Positions 1 through 9,439 are shown, counted from the stretch's first letter. The stretch: 64,000 nt of DNA from an uncultured Clostridium sp. (GCA_946565805.1 CAMNWO010000001.1:62001-126000), one strand, 5' to 3'. Notes: a model not told the origin generated them from the sequence alone. Program-made: numbers and translations.

Positions 1-1864
1 TTATCATCTTTTCGTCACAGCCAATTTTTCTTAAAACAAGATATCTTTGTCGATTATCTGAACTTTCTGTCAATTGTTTTAGTGCTAAAATAGCAGAACT
101 TGCAATTAGGAAAATAACACCTAAGTAAATAGCAATAAAGGTTATAATGGTAGCCAATCCCACACTTGATTCTACAATTGATATTTTACTTACTCCGTCA
201 ATTGTAATACCTTGTTCGTATAACTTTTGTACAAAACTGGAAGCATCTCTGTTTGTAAATAACTTGTGTATTTCTTGCTTTTCTTCTTCTGTTGTTGCAT
301 TAAAATTAGCAGCTAAAAAAGTTCGCTCTTTCTTTTCTTCTGTTAAGGGACAATTATCTGGTACTAGTATAATACCTGTATTGATATGATTGGTTGCCAT
401 GACAATAAATCCTTCTTGACAGTCTTGGTATTTTGACTTATATTCTTTTCCCGCAATAGTAAGAGATCTTCCCTTTTCCAAGACTTGATTTCTTAATTCT
501 TTCATATTATCAAAATCACAAAGTACAATGTATTCATTTTCTTCTAATTCATATTGTTTGATCCCATAAAGATTTGCTATTTTGTTATAATCACTTATCT
601 TTATTATTTCCTCTGGCGTACCATAAAGAAGCATTGGATATTGTGCTTTTATTTTTTCAAAGGATCCTCCAAAAAAACTTTCCCAAGTAAAATTATTGTC
701 TACGTAAATTGGAATTTCCACTACATCTTTTAATACCTCCATCTCCATTCCATTTTTTTGAAAAGTTTCTTGTATTGTTATTTTAGAATCTTCTATTTGT
801 TCTGGTGTATATGTAATTTCTTTTCCATAGGCATTTACTGTTTTTTCTGGCAAATTAGCTGTTTTATATAAATTAATATCAACTGGTGTCATATCGTTTA
901 AGTCTTTTTGCATCATATTCCTTAATGATAAACTAGAGGATAAAATAGAAATTGTCATAAACAACATCAAACAAATAACACTTATGCTAATTACCATTGT
1001 ATTGATTTTGTTATTGATTTGTCTTAACACAAACATATTGGTCTCTTTTAAATATATTTTTTTTATGGATTTAATCAAATTTAAGATAAATCCGTGACAA
1101 TGACCAAAAGATTAAAATAGTAGACACAATTCCCATTAAGATAACTGGCAACATTTTATCTGCTGTATCCATTGTTTGTACACCACCTGTTACTTTCCAG
1201 TAAGCATAGCCTAATATACCACTTGCTAGAAGAAAAATAGTAATACATAAAAATGGATTTTTAATTTTTACTGTTTCATTTTTCTTTAAGGCTGTTAACA
1301 AATTAATTAGCTTATATCTAGAAATTGTAATGGTATTAAAGATAGCTACCGCTACATACATAATGGCAAAATACACACAAGTTTTTACACATGCACTTCC
1401 GGGAAAATACAAAGGTAAATTCACTCATATTTGCTTCAAATAATTTAGAAATTAAAACAGACATAAATTGTGAAGCAAATACTCCTACCACAATTCCTAT
1501 TGCTAATGATATAATTCCTACTAATATTGTTTCTAGCAATATAATCTTAGAAATTTGTCTTTTTCCCATTCCGAAGTGTCATATAAATTCCAAATTCTTT
1601 TTTTCTTCGATTAATTAGGAAGTTGTTGGCATATACAATTAATAGTCCTAATATAACAGCTACAAATACAGATACCATACCAAGCATATTTATCATTAGT
1701 TTAATAAGTTCTCTTGCTGATTCTGATACTGTAAGCATAGCTTCCTGGCTGTCTAATGAGTTGAACATATAGAAAATAGCTACACCTAACACTAAAGTTA
1801 GAAAATAGATAGCATAATCTTTGAAACTCTTCTTCATATTTTTAAAAGATAACCTAAATAACAT
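1..1864 (-). CDS. bceB: BceB-type ABC transporter permease (FtsX family), C-terminus beyond window, three CGG +1 sites
   Basis: Membrane subunit of a BceAB-type transporter, which removes cell-wall-active peptide antibiotics and signals to the neighbouring kinase. The N-terminus carries FtsX-type membrane segments (MLFRLSFKNMKKSFKDYAIY, then the EFGIYMTL motif), followed by MFVLRQINNKINTMV and a large extracellular domain reading towards position 1, where the gene leaves the window. It is readable only by skipping the C of in-frame CGG codons at 1571-1573, 1399-1401 and 1092-1094. Each skip gives Gly, for example the family's TLGMGKRQ motif. The start overlaps the end of bceA, so the two are probably coupled. 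The family assignment is firm; the decoding is inferred. Confidence 0.88.
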
Positions 1865-2622
1865 CGTTTAAGTCACCTCCAAGAAGCGTTTGTACCTCAA
1901 TTATTTTTTCAAAGAATTGTTTTCTTGTGTCATTTCCTTTTATCAATTCATTAAAAATCTTTCCATCTCGTATAAATATAATTCTATTAGCATAACTCGC
2001 AGAGAAGGCATCGTGAGTAACAACTAAAAAAGTTGTATTTAATTTTTGGTTTAAATATTCAAATGTCTCTAATAATTGTCTCGCTGATTTACTATCTAAT
2101 GCACCGAGTTGGCTCATCTGCTAAAACTAACTGAGGATTCGTGATAATAGCTCTTGCAGATGCAATTCTTTGTTTTTGTCCTCCTGACACTTGATAAGGA
2201 TATTTATTCAATATATCTGTTATATCCAACTTTTTGGCTATATCTTTCACTCTTTTATCTATTTCCCTTGAATTTACTTTTTGAATCGTTAGTGCTAATG
2301 CAATATTTTCGTAAGCAGTTAAAGTATCTAGCAAATTAAAATCTTGAAAAATAAAACCTAGTTCCTCTCTTCTAAATCTATTTAAACCATTTCCTTTTAT
2401 CCTAGTAATATCTTTTCCATTAATCATAATGTGACCTGCTGTTACTTTATCAATTGTCGAAATACAATTTAACAAGGTTGTCTTTCCACTTCCAGAAGCT
2501 CCCATGATTCCTACAAACTCTCCCTTATCTACCTCAAAACTAATATTATCAATTGCTTTACTTAAATTTGTTTTCGTTCCATAGTACTTTTCAATATTTT
2601 TGACTTCTAAGACTTTTTCCAT
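1854..2622 (-). CDS. bceA: BceA-type ABC transporter ATPase, one CGG +1 site
   Basis: ATP-binding subunit partnering the permease that follows. Walker A is GASGSGKTTLLN (about residue 40), the signature is VSGGQKQR and Walker B is LVLADEPT. Immediately after ADEPT the codon CGG (2104-2106) is in frame. Reading it as Arg leads to a stop four codons later. Skipping the C gives the near-invariant ADEPTGALDSKS and an open frame to 1854, for a 255-residue product of normal length. It follows bceRS and has its own promoter and BceR-like box upstream. The glycine of the D-loop is one of the best markers that GGN is decoded as Gly here. Confidence 0.92.
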
Positions 2623-2657
2623 TGTTTTTTCTCCTTTCTTTTTTTGTGGTTACTTCT

Positions 2658-2704
2658 GGGACAGGCACAGAGCTAACCACTTTGGCTAGTTCTGTGCCTG
2701 TCCC
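2658..2704. repeat. GGGACAGGCACA inverted repeat (subfamily C)
   Basis: GGGACAGGCACAGA and TCTGTGCCTGTCCC arms enclose a core containing CTAACCACTTTGGCTAG. The element lies in the untranslated leader between the bceA promoter and start codon. Related copies are at 25018-25081, 61781-61830 and 62256-62319. Confidence 0.85.
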
Positions 2705-2730
2705 AAAACTAGCCATTTTTTCTTATTTTA

Positions 2731-2794
2731 AGTATAAAACATTTTTCGAAAAAGTAACATCGATTTTTCTTACATTTTTCTTACATTTTTGTAA
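2731..2794 (-). promoter_or_regulatory. bceA promoter with BceR-like box
   Basis: The box TTACA-N4-TGTAA (2781-2794) matches the inverted repeat recognised by BceR-type regulators. Downstream on the minus strand are a weak -35 TGTTAC (2754-2759), 17 bases, and the -10 TATACT (2731-2736). A weak -35 with an upstream activator box is what is expected for a BceR target. The same box precedes bceR at 4631-4644. Confidence 0.65.
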
Positions 2795-2802
2795 GATACT
2801 AA

Positions 2803-2829
2803 AAAATGCCCTTTTACTAGGCATTTTAC
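2803..2829 (-). terminator. terminator after the sensor kinase gene
   Basis: On the minus strand, AAAATGCC, a short loop and GGGCATTTTTT form a hairpin followed by T residues, just past the stop of the kinase gene. Confidence 0.7.
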
Positions 2830-2835
2830 AGTTTG

Positions 2836-3855
2836 TTATTTAATATTCATATAACTACTTTTAGGAAATATCAGCCTCACTTCTGTTCCTTCTTTCTGAA
2901 TTGAATTTAATTCGATTGCTATTCCTAGCTTACTGCAAAGTTTTTTGCACAAGTATAACCCGATTCCAGTTGATTTTTTATTCAATAATCTTCCATTGGT
3001 TCCTGTAAATCCCTTTTCAAAAACTCTTGTAATTTCTCCTTTTTTAATTCCCATTCCATTATCTTTTATATATAAAATAACATTTTCTTTTCCAGGTTTA
3101 GCATATATCTCAATTGCTGAATTCCCTCCTTGTTTTCGATATTTCACACTATTTTGAATTAACTGATTTAGAATAAAAATAATCCACTTGCTATCTGTAT
3201 TTACTTCTGCTTCTAAATCGTGTAACTTCATACTTATTTTCTCTTGAATTAGCACATTCTTATTTTTCTTGACACATTCATTAATGATTTCTCTTAACAT
3301 ACATTTTTTTATATAATAATCTTTTTCTACTGTGTTACTTCTTGCATAAAACAAGGCTTGTTCAATATAATTTTCTACTTTATCCAATTCTTCATCAATG
3401 TTTTTTGTTGTTGCATTTTTGTTGTTTTCTATTATTAACTTGCTAGCTGTTAATGGCAATTTGATTTCGTGGATCCATAGCTCAATGTATTCTTTGTAAT
3501 CCTCTGTTAGATGCTTATATTGATTGACATTTTCTAACATTGATTTGTTCGTTTCTTGTAAAACCTCTTTTAAAATTTTGCCTTCGATAAAACTAGGTTC
3601 CTTTATTAATTCTATTAATAGGTATTTTTCTTCTAATTGATTTAACATTTGATATAGTTTTTCATAAAATGTTCTTTTTCGAAAATACTCTATGAAGATA
3701 CTGATAAAATAGAACCCTAATATCACAATCGGCATATAAATTTTAATAAAGTTTCCAATTGGATAAATTGATAAAAATATTTCCACAGTTAGTATTCCAA
3801 AGATTAGTAAACTTATTGTTAATAACTTATCTTTTAAAAAATTCTTAAAAAGCAT
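2836..3855 (-). CDS. bceS: BceS-type intramembrane-sensing histidine kinase
   Basis: 339 residues: two closely spaced membrane helices in the first 60 residues and almost no extracellular loop, the hallmark of kinases that sense through a BceAB partner. The phosphoacceptor region is ELWIHEIKLP (about residue 128). The catalytic domain shows the N-box LIQNSVKYR, DNGMGIKKGE and STGIGLYLCKKL. It lies 13 bases after the response regulator gene, so the two are probably one transcript. Its only CGG trinucleotide spans a codon boundary (ATC GGG). Confidence 0.92.
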   Translation of the reverse strand: MLFKNFLKDKLLTISLLIFGILTVEIFLSIYPIGNFIKIYMPIVILGFYFISIFIEYFRKRTFYEKLYQMLNQLEEKYLLIELIKEPSFIEGKILKEVLQETNKSMLENVNQYKHLTEDYKEYIELWIHEIKLPLTASKLIIENNKNATTKNIDEELDKVENYIEQALFYARSNTVEKDYYIKKCMLREIINECVKKNKNVLIQEKISMKLHDLEAEVNTDSKWIIFILNQLIQNSVKYRKQGGNSAIEIYAKPGKENVILYIKDNGMGIKKGEITRVFEKGFTGTNGRLLNKKSTGIGLYLCKKLCSKLGIAIELNSIQKEGTEVRLIFPKSSYMNIK

Positions 3856-3868
3856 TCTATTCTCCTTA

Positions 3869-4540
3869 CTATTTTAATAAATATCCTTGTCCTCTTTTCG
3901 TTTCTAAGAGTTCCTTTAGGTTTAATTCATCTAGTTTATTCCTTAGTCTCGTAACGTTTACAGTTAAAGTATTATCATCAATAAAACTTTCACTATCCCA
4001 TAAGCACTTCATAATATCTTCTCTAGAAACAATTTTTTCTCGGTTTTGCACTAAATATTTTAAAATCCTAAGCTCGTTCTTGGTCAATTCAATCGTTTGA
4101 TTTTCCTTTTCTATTGTACTCTTATCGACATTTAAGATAAATTCTTTGCAATCTATTTTTTCCTGATTTCTTGTATCAATATTAGTCCTTCGAAGCAAAG
4201 AAGCAATTCTAGCTAGCAAAATTTGAATGTTAAAAGGTTTAGTAACATAATGGTCAGCTCCATAATTGATACTTAACAACTCATCTATCTCATTGTCTCT
4301 ACTTGTTACAATAATAATTGGCAAACTAGACTGCTTTCTAATCTCTTTGCAAATATACTCTCCGTCTGCATTTGGTAAATTAATATCTAATAAAAGTAAA
4401 TCTGGATGTTCCTCTAAAATATCTTGTATAGTATTATCAAACTTCTTCAGTGAATTAGCTTGATATCCATTATGGTTTAGAAAAATTTCTAATTCATCTC
4501 TTAATTTTTCATCATCTTCTACAATTAATATTTTTGACAT
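3869..4540 (-). CDS. bceR: BceR-type OmpR-family response regulator
   Basis: Receiver domain with the acidic patch ILIVEDDE at the N-terminus, the phospho-acceptor Asp in LLLLDINLP and the switch Lys in YVTKPF, then a winged-helix DNA-binding domain ending in TKRGQGYLLK. I chose the start at 4540 because a good ribosome-binding site (AAGGAGA) sits 9-10 bases upstream; longer versions lack one. It probably activates both its own operon and bceAB through TTACA-N4-TGTAA boxes. Confidence 0.92.
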   Translation of the reverse strand: MSKILIVEDDEKLRDELEIFLNHNGYQANSLKKFDNTIQDILEEHPDLLLLDINLPNADGEYICKEIRKQSSLPIIIVTSRDNEIDELLSINYGADHYVTKPFNIQILLARIASLLRRTNIDTRNQEKIDCKEFILNVDKSTIEKENQTIELTKNELRILKYLVQNREKIVSREDIMKCLWDSESFIDDNTLTVNVTRLRNKLDELNLKELLETKRGQGYLLK

Positions 4541-4602
4541 TTTCTTGTTTCTCTCCTTTGTCATTAAACTAAAATTGTCAAACTTGACCCCTAACCATTT
4601 CT

Positions 4603-4644
4603 ATTATAACACAACCATTAGAAAAAAACCTTACATTTCTGTAA
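4603..4644 (-). promoter_or_regulatory. bceRS promoter with BceR-like box
   Basis: The box TTACA-N4-TGTAA lies at 4631-4644 inside an 18-base palindrome CCTTACATTTCTGTAAGG. It directly abuts a weak -35 (4626-4631), with 17 bases to the -10 TATAAT (4603-4608). The box overlaps the stop codon of the upstream gene. Autoregulation is inferred from its match to the bceA box. Confidence 0.65.
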
Positions 4645-5173
4645 GGTTGCCATCATATTTATATTTTCTTAAAAATCCACCATATATTTCTTGGAGATTT
4701 TTTATCTTTTTAAAGTCTTCTGGTTTTGCTACTTCTGGTAACTCTGTTTTGATTTCGGCTTGATCCATTAGATGTTTTACAAATTCAGCACAATAAAATG
4801 ATTTTTTCATTGCTATTTTTTTATGAAATCCTGCGGCAAATAATCCTAATATATTAAAAGTATATTGTTCTTTTTCTTTTTTTATTTCTTGAATTCTATT
4901 TTTTATTATTTCATATTGCTTTTCTGTTATCTCTAAGGAATATATTCTTGTTTTTGTCATATAAAATCTTTTAAATGTTCCATTGTTAATTTCTTCGTGG
5001 ACAAATCCCGCCCAAAAAGGATTATATGGATGTAGTCTTCCAAAACTATACATCTGTTTTAATTCTGGATCTAATGAAATGGATACGTGCGAAAATTCGT
5101 CTTTGGTATAACTTTTTATTAATTTCGATAAATTAGTTCCTGTATGGGTTAATATGATATATATCTTTTTCAT
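4631..5173 (-). CDS. YiiX/YaeF-like permuted papain-fold amidase
   Basis: 180 residues with the hallmarks of permuted NlpC/P60-like enzymes: an N-terminal His in DEFSHVSISLD (about residue 31) and the putative catalytic Cys late in the chain, in KKSFYCAEFVKHLM (about residue 130). Proteins of this fold cleave amide or ester bonds in cell-wall or lipid substrates; the substrate here is not evident. There is no clear signal peptide. A strong AAGGAGG site supports the start. It stands alone between the bce module and the ferredoxin. Confidence 0.7.
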   Translation of the reverse strand: MKKIYIILTHTGTNLSKLIKSYTKDEFSHVSISLDPELKQMYSFGRLHPYNPFWAGFVHEEINNGTFKRFYMTKTRIYSLEITEKQYEIIKNRIQEIKKEKEQYTFNILGLFAAGFHKKIAMKKSFYCAEFVKHLMDQAEIKTELPEVAKPEDFKKIKNLQEIYGGFLRKYKYDGNLTEM

Positions 5174-5263
5174 TTTACCTCCTTTTTGATTCCTCCTTAA
5201 ATTTATTGTTTCTCTAAAAGATTATACCATACTTTTTAAATTAAGTATATGCAAATAAACAAA

Positions 5264-5297
5264 AAATAATAAGCCAAAAAATGACTTATTATTATAT
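5264..5297 (-). terminator. terminator after ferredoxin gene
   Basis: AATAATAAGTCA and TGGCTTATTATT pair around a T-rich loop, then TTTTTG follows on the minus strand. Confidence 0.65.
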
Positions 5298-5298
5298 T

Positions 5299-5484
5299 TT
5301 ATAGTTCTAAAGCCTTCTTTGGACAAAAATTAGAACATTTCCCACACCTAATACATTTATCATGATCAATTATAGGAGCACTAAATCCCTCTTGTGATAA
5401 TGCTCCTACTGGACACACATTAACAGCAGGGCATTTATGATTTTGAGGGCACTTTTCTACTATTATTTTTAATCTTTCTTCCAT
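5299..5484 (-). CDS. small 4Fe-4S ferredoxin-like protein
   Basis: 61 residues. The second half has the classical cluster motif CIRCGKCSNFCP. The first half has spaced cysteines (KCPQNHKCPAVNVCPVGAL) that probably bind a second cluster with unusual spacing. Likely an electron carrier in the anaerobic cytosol. It lies 21 bases after the unknown gene 5506-6288 and may be co-transcribed with it. Confidence 0.8.
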   Translation of the reverse strand: MEERLKIIVEKCPQNHKCPAVNVCPVGALSQEGFSAPIIDHDKCIRCGKCSNFCPKKALEL

Positions 5485-5505
5485 ACAATTCCTCCTTTTT
5501 TTATC

Positions 5506-6288
5506 TTATTCTTCTCTTTCAGTTTTATGCATGCTAGAAGTATCTAACATTTCATAGCTTTGTCCAATTTTAATTCCTAATCCTGTGGCAGGATTGGTAA
5601 TAGAATTTACCTTATTACTATGATTTAAGCTTATTTCTACTTCTGGATATGTTTCAATTTTTCCACCCATCTTCAATAAATCATCTTCTCCATAAAAATC
5701 CAATAAAGATGTAATAAAACTTGTAAACATGATTGCTGATTCTAACTTTTGGCTTTCAGTGGCATTGTTTCCAATATTAATAGGTTCTCCAAATCCCCAA
5801 TATACCTGACCTGTTGTAAAAAAAGAGCTAGGTCCTTTTTGATTTAGAATTAGCATTTGAAAAACACCACTTGTAGATTTTATACTTTCAATGGTTCCCC
5901 TTGTTTTGGTAACTTTGCTAATATTATATTCTTCTGCTTTTCTTATTAACTCTTTTGTATGTTCATCTGCTTTTTGACACGCATATCTTCCTGCACTTTT
6001 ATTGAATAAAAACCATTGTCCTTTCTCATTTTCTAAAATTTTATAGCCTCTGTCTTCTATATAATACCCTGTTACTTTTTGTGGAACTGGAATTTCTCTT
6101 CCTAGTTTCATAATATCATAACAATTACAAGCTGTTAGTAGACCAAAAACTTGCTTCCTAGAATTAATAGGGTCACTTATTAACGGATTTGATACAACAT
6201 AGTCTTTGCCTTGACTTTGCATTACTATTTTAAAGTATTGTCGATTTAGTATTTTCTTTCGTTCTATACTTTTTATGGTAGCTCTCAT
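5506..6288 (-). CDS. unknown protein with an internal duplication
   Basis: 260 residues, not recognised. Two halves look related: each starts with an alternating hydrophobic strand pattern (ATIKSIERKKILNRQYFKIV and GTIESIKSTSGVFQMLIL) and each ends in a helix with a similar pattern (LLTACNCYDIMKLG and FITSLLDFYGEDDLLKMGG). No signal peptide or membrane segment is seen. The downstream ferredoxin suggests, weakly, a redox-linked role. No function can be assigned. Confidence 0.6.
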   Translation of the reverse strand: MRATIKSIERKKILNRQYFKIVMQSQGKDYVVSNPLISDPINSRKQVFGLLTACNCYDIMKLGREIPVPQKVTGYYIEDRGYKILENEKGQWFLFNKSAGRYACQKADEHTKELIRKAEEYNISKVTKTRGTIESIKSTSGVFQMLILNQKGPSSFFTTGQVYWGFGEPINIGNNATESQKLESAIMFTSFITSLLDFYGEDDLLKMGGKIETYPEVEISLNHSNKVNSITNPATGLGIKIGQSYEMLDTSSMHKTEREE

Positions 6289-6344
6289 ACTACGTTTTCT
6301 CCTTTTCTTATATATATCTTAGCTTTTTTTGAAAGTCAACACTT

Positions 6345-7013
6345 TTAAGAAATTTCTTTTTTACAATAAATTTTATACGCTATCTTATAAGAGATGAAAT
6401 ACATACCTATGATAGCTATTACTAAAAACATTGGTAAGAAATTGATAGCCATACTTATCGTGGAATTTGCTATTAAGTTAATACTATATTTTTCTCCTAT
6501 CCAAACAATTCCTCCTAGCAAAAATGCTATAATTGCTATGGCAATAAAAATTTGTATCCTTCCTTTTTCTGCTCCATATTTATAGATAAATGGTATTTGA
6601 ATCGCTTCTACTATTCCAATTCCAAATACACTTCCAATCGCTAATTCAAATAATTCTAGGAAATTAGGCACTTCTGTTTTCATAACTAATGATAAAATTA
6701 TACTTGCTAAGCTTCCTAAAAGTGCCCCTATCACTGTACTACTTATTACTAATATATATTTGGCTAATATCACTTCTTTTTTAGTGAGTGGTAATGTTAA
6801 AATATATTTATCTGCTTTTGCCATTTCATCATAACTAAAAGTTGCTATACTAAACATTCCCAATCCTAATGTCAGCATAATAGTAAGTACATTTCTGCTA
6901 TTCTCCTGTACCATAGAAGTAGCTATGAATATAACAATAAACACAATTAGTGTTCTTTTATAGCTTTTTAATTGCAATAAATCTTTTATAATTAATCCTT
7001 TTATTTTACTCAT
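6345..7013 (-). CDS. ABC-2 type transporter permease
   Basis: About 222 residues with six hydrophobic segments and the arrangement of ABC-2 membrane subunits. It overlaps the end of the ATPase gene by eight bases, so the two are coupled. I take the ATG at 7013 (MSKIKGLIIKDLLQLKSYKR) because the ribosome-binding site GAAGG lies at a better distance. In GntR-ATPase-permease operons of this type (YtrAB-like) the exporter often responds to cell-wall antibiotics; the substrate here is unknown. Confidence 0.8.
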   Translation of the reverse strand: MSKIKGLIIKDLLQLKSYKRTLIVFIVIFIATSMVQENSRNVLTIMLTLGLGMFSIATFSYDEMAKADKYILTLPLTKKEVILAKYILVISSTVIGALLGSLASIILSLVMKTEVPNFLELFELAIGSVFGIGIVEAIQIPFIYKYGAEKGRIQIFIAIAIIAFLLGGIVWIGEKYSINLIANSTISMAINFLPMFLVIAIIGMYFISYKIAYKIYCKKEIS

Positions 7014-7875
7014 TTTCATCCTTCTTTCCCTTGATATAAATTAGCATAATTTCTTCTATAGTTGGCCTGTCTACTATTTTAATATCATATTTTCTCTTGA
7101 ATTCTCTCTTATTCTCTATTAAGACTTCATATTCGTATCGATTCTTTTTGTATTTTATAAAGTCCTTTTTGTCTATCTTTAGAAATTCCTCTTTTGAACA
7201 TTTTACTACTCCATAATTTTCTAATAAGTCATCTCTTGTTTTGGACACTACAATTTCTCCTTCGTTAATAAAAGTTATATAATCTGCAATATGTTCTAAA
7301 TCTGAAGTGATATGACTAGATACTAAGATAGAATTTTCTTCTTCTTGAATAAAATCCTGAAAAATATCTAAAATTTCATTTCTAGCTATCGGGTCCAACC
7401 CTGATGTCGGTTCATCTAAAATTAATAATTGAGGATGATGGGAAATGGCGGTTGCTATTTTTAGTTTCATTTTCATTCCAGTTGAAAATTCCTTTGCCAT
7501 TTTATTTTTAGGTAGCTTAAATTTTTCAAGATAACTAAAATATAAATTCTCATCCCAATTTTTATAGAAATTCTTCATGATTTTATTAATGTCTGTAGGA
7601 TTTAAATATTCTGACAAAAAGCTGTCATCTAAAACAACCCCTATTTCTTCTTTGATTGTTTTTTCTTCTTGTTTGTTGTCTTTGCCAAAGATTTTAATTT
7701 CTCCTCCATCTTTGTTTATAACATTTAAAATCGCTTTAATCGTGGTTGATTTTCCAGCACCATTTTCTCCTATTAATCCCATAATAGTTCCTTTTGGTAA
7801 TTTTAAATTAATATTTTTTAATTCAAAACCTTCATATTTTTTGCTTAAGTTTTTTATCTCTATTGCATTTTCCAT
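7006..7875 (-). CDS. ABC transporter ATPase (YtrB-like)
   Basis: Walker A GENGAGKSTT (about residue 36), signature region FSTGMKMKLKIATA and Walker B LLILDEPTSGLDPIARNE, then a C-terminal extension typical of YtrB/CcmA-like ATPases. It lies between the GntR regulator and the permease in one operon. The start at 7875 (MENAIEIKNLSKKYEG) was chosen on homology; ribosome-binding spacing here is not decisive. It has no CGG codon, unlike the two other ABC ATPases nearby. Confidence 0.85.
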   Translation of the reverse strand: MENAIEIKNLSKKYEGFELKNINLKLPKGTIMGLIGENGAGKSTTIKAILNVINKDGGEIKIFGKDNKQEEKTIKEEIGVVLDDSFLSEYLNPTDINKIMKNFYKNWDENLYFSYLEKFKLPKNKMAKEFSTGMKMKLKIATAISHHPQLLILDEPTSGLDPIARNEILDIFQDFIQEEENSILVSSHITSDLEHIADYITFINEGEIVVSKTRDDLLENYGVVKCSKEEFLKIDKKDFIKYKKNRYEYEVLIENKREFKRKYDIKIVDRPTIEEIMLIYIKGKKDENE

Positions 7876-7902
7876 TTTTCCTCTCATTCCTTTCCAACCA
7901 TT

Positions 7903-8274
7903 CTATTCTTCATATAAATAATCTACTAGTTCCATTAATTGTTGTTTGCTAATGTCAACTGCTTTTGCAATCTGGATACTCTCTCCTATTTTTTCTTCTA
8001 TTTTCTTGATTTGTTCTTCTTTTATTAGTTCTTTGTTTCTTGCTTTTACAAAACTTCCTTTTCCTTGTACTGTATTTAAGTATCCTTCTTGTTCTAATTC
8101 ATCATAAGCTTTTTTTACAGTTAATATGCTAATTCTCAAGTCTTTGGCTAAAGTTCTAATAGAAGGCAACATGCTATTCTCTTTTAATTCGTTACTATTT
8201 ATCGCTCTTTTTATCTCTTTTTTAATTTGTTCATAAATTGGTACTTCACTACTATTGCTTATGATAAAATTCAT
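7903..8274 (-). CDS. GntR-family (YtrA-type) transcriptional regulator
   Basis: About 123 residues: an N-terminal GntR winged helix (VPIYEQIKKEIKRAI, then LPSIRTLAKDLRISILTVKKAYDELEQEGYL) and a short C-terminal dimer helix, the YtrA arrangement. AAGGAGG five bases before ATG at 8274 fixes the start. As first gene of the operon it probably represses the following ABC genes and itself. Confidence 0.88.
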   Translation of the reverse strand: MNFIISNSSEVPIYEQIKKEIKRAINSNELKENSMLPSIRTLAKDLRISILTVKKAYDELEQEGYLNTVQGKGSFVKARNKELIKEEQIKKIEEKIGESIQIAKAVDISKQQLMELVDYLYEE

Positions 8275-8349
8275 TTCTGCCTCCTTTTCTCGCATAACAG
8301 TATATAACAGTATATAACACTTGTCAATAGTATTTAAAAAATTTCAAAT

Positions 8350-8393
8350 AAAAAACACAGTCTGTTCTCATTTAAAACATACTGTGTGTACAT
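8350..8393 (-). terminator. terminator after sdpI-like gene
   Basis: ACACAGT and ACTGTGT arms, with TTTTTTATTT following on the minus strand. Confidence 0.7.
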
Positions 8394-8398
8394 TTATT

Positions 8399-9022
8399 TT
8401 ATTTTTTTAGAAGACAATAGCATCCTTCTATTGTTATACTCACAAGCAAAACTATTATTATGGCAATGGTAAAAATTACTGAAAATAAGACACTAATTAA
8501 TAGACTTATACCTCCTATGACAAAGCTATAGCCCCACATTCTAGTCATCTTTCGATACATTGTTTCATTCTTTGGCATAGGATGCATTTTTCCTTTTGCT
8601 ATTTCATAGCTCATTTTAGGAAGATAATTTCCTGTTAAGATAAACAAAATCCCCATGATAAGGCAGATACTTTTTCTAACATCTACCGTACTTCCTAATG
8701 GTATTTCAATAATTATTGTTAATATTACCACACTTAATATTGGAATAATCCATTTTACAATTGTAATAAATTTTGGAGTCTCTAGTTCTTTATTTTTTTG
8801 TATATCACTTATAATACAACATAATACTTGAAATCCTGTTAAAATAATTGGGATTCCAAATAACGCAAAATTTTTAGGTGCATAACCATTTGCTTCGTTA
8901 TTTATATTAAAATGTATTGGCATTTGCTTTGGTAGTTGCTGATAGAAAATTATTCCTAATACAATTGGTGATAAACAAACTATACAAGTTATAATTAATA
9001 TTTTCCAATTAATTTTTTTCAT
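8399..9022 (-). CDS. sdpI: SdpI-family immunity-like membrane protein
   Basis: 207 residues with six hydrophobic segments. The N-terminus has the DUF1648/SdpI signature PIHFNINNEANGYAPKNFA, followed by an SdpI-type C-terminal half. In Bacillus, SdpI protects against the SdpC toxin and sequesters the repressor SdpR at the membrane. Here it overlaps an ArsR-family gene by 14 bases, the same gene pair. No sdpABC toxin genes are in the window, so the role may be protection against foreign peptides or a stress response. Confidence 0.8.
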   Translation of the reverse strand: MKKINWKILIITCIVCLSPIVLGIIFYQQLPKQMPIHFNINNEANGYAPKNFALFGIPIILTGFQVLCCIISDIQKNKELETPKFITIVKWIIPILSVVILTIIIEIPLGSTVDVRKSICLIMGILFILTGNYLPKMSYEIAKGKMHPMPKNETMYRKMTRMWGYSFVIGGISLLISVLFSVIFTIAIIIVLLVSITIEGCYCLLKK

Positions 9023-9287
9023 CTTTTTTTCCTCCTAATCGATAAATCCATGTTAAAACATCTTCAAAAACAGATACATTTAACTCATAATAAATAAAGT
9101 TTTTGTATTTATTTTCTATAATCAAATTTGCTTTTTTCAATTGCGATAAATGATACGAGACAGTCGCTCCTGTTAAATTAAATTTCTCTGCTATTTCTCC
9201 TGCTGACTTTTTTTTAATTTTTAACATTTCGAGTATGTCTCTCCTTACTGGATCAGCTATAGCTTTTAAAGTTTCTGACATTCCCAT
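9009..9287 (-). CDS. sdpR: ArsR-family repressor (SdpR-like)
   Basis: 92 residues with the ArsR winged helix: ADPVRRDILEMLKIKKKSAGEIAEKFNLTGATVSYHLSQLKKANLI. It lacks the metal-binding cysteines of metal-sensing ArsR proteins, which fits SdpR. It comes first in the operon and overlaps the sdpI-like gene, the usual order for an autorepressed immunity operon. Confidence 0.85.
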   Translation of the reverse strand: MGMSETLKAIADPVRRDILEMLKIKKKSAGEIAEKFNLTGATVSYHLSQLKKANLIIENKYKNFIYYELNVSVFEDVLTWIYRLGGKKDEKN

Positions 9288-9398
9288 AGTATCACTTCCT
9301 TTTAATATTTAGAAATTATTCTAAATAGATTGTACCACTTCTTTTCATATCATGTCAATATCTATTTAGATTTTTTTCAAAATACTTGTTTAAAAACA

Positions 9399-9426
9399 AA
9401 GACCACAGTTATAAACTATGGTCTTC
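9399..9426 (-). terminator. terminator of the small membrane-protein gene
   Basis: GAAGACCATAGTT and AACTGTGGTCTTT arms with TGTTTTT behind on the minus strand. Confidence 0.75.
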
Positions 9427-9439
9427 ACTTGAAACAAAA

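Noticed and set aside
147..389. Plus-strand ORF opposite bceB, and many similar plus-strand ORFs opposite minus-strand genes
   Set aside because: They lack ribosome-binding sites and known motifs, and lie antisense to well-supported genes.
1..2622. bceA and bceB as pseudogenes
   Set aside because: All conserved motifs are present, and every break is a CGG site of the same type as in essential genes.
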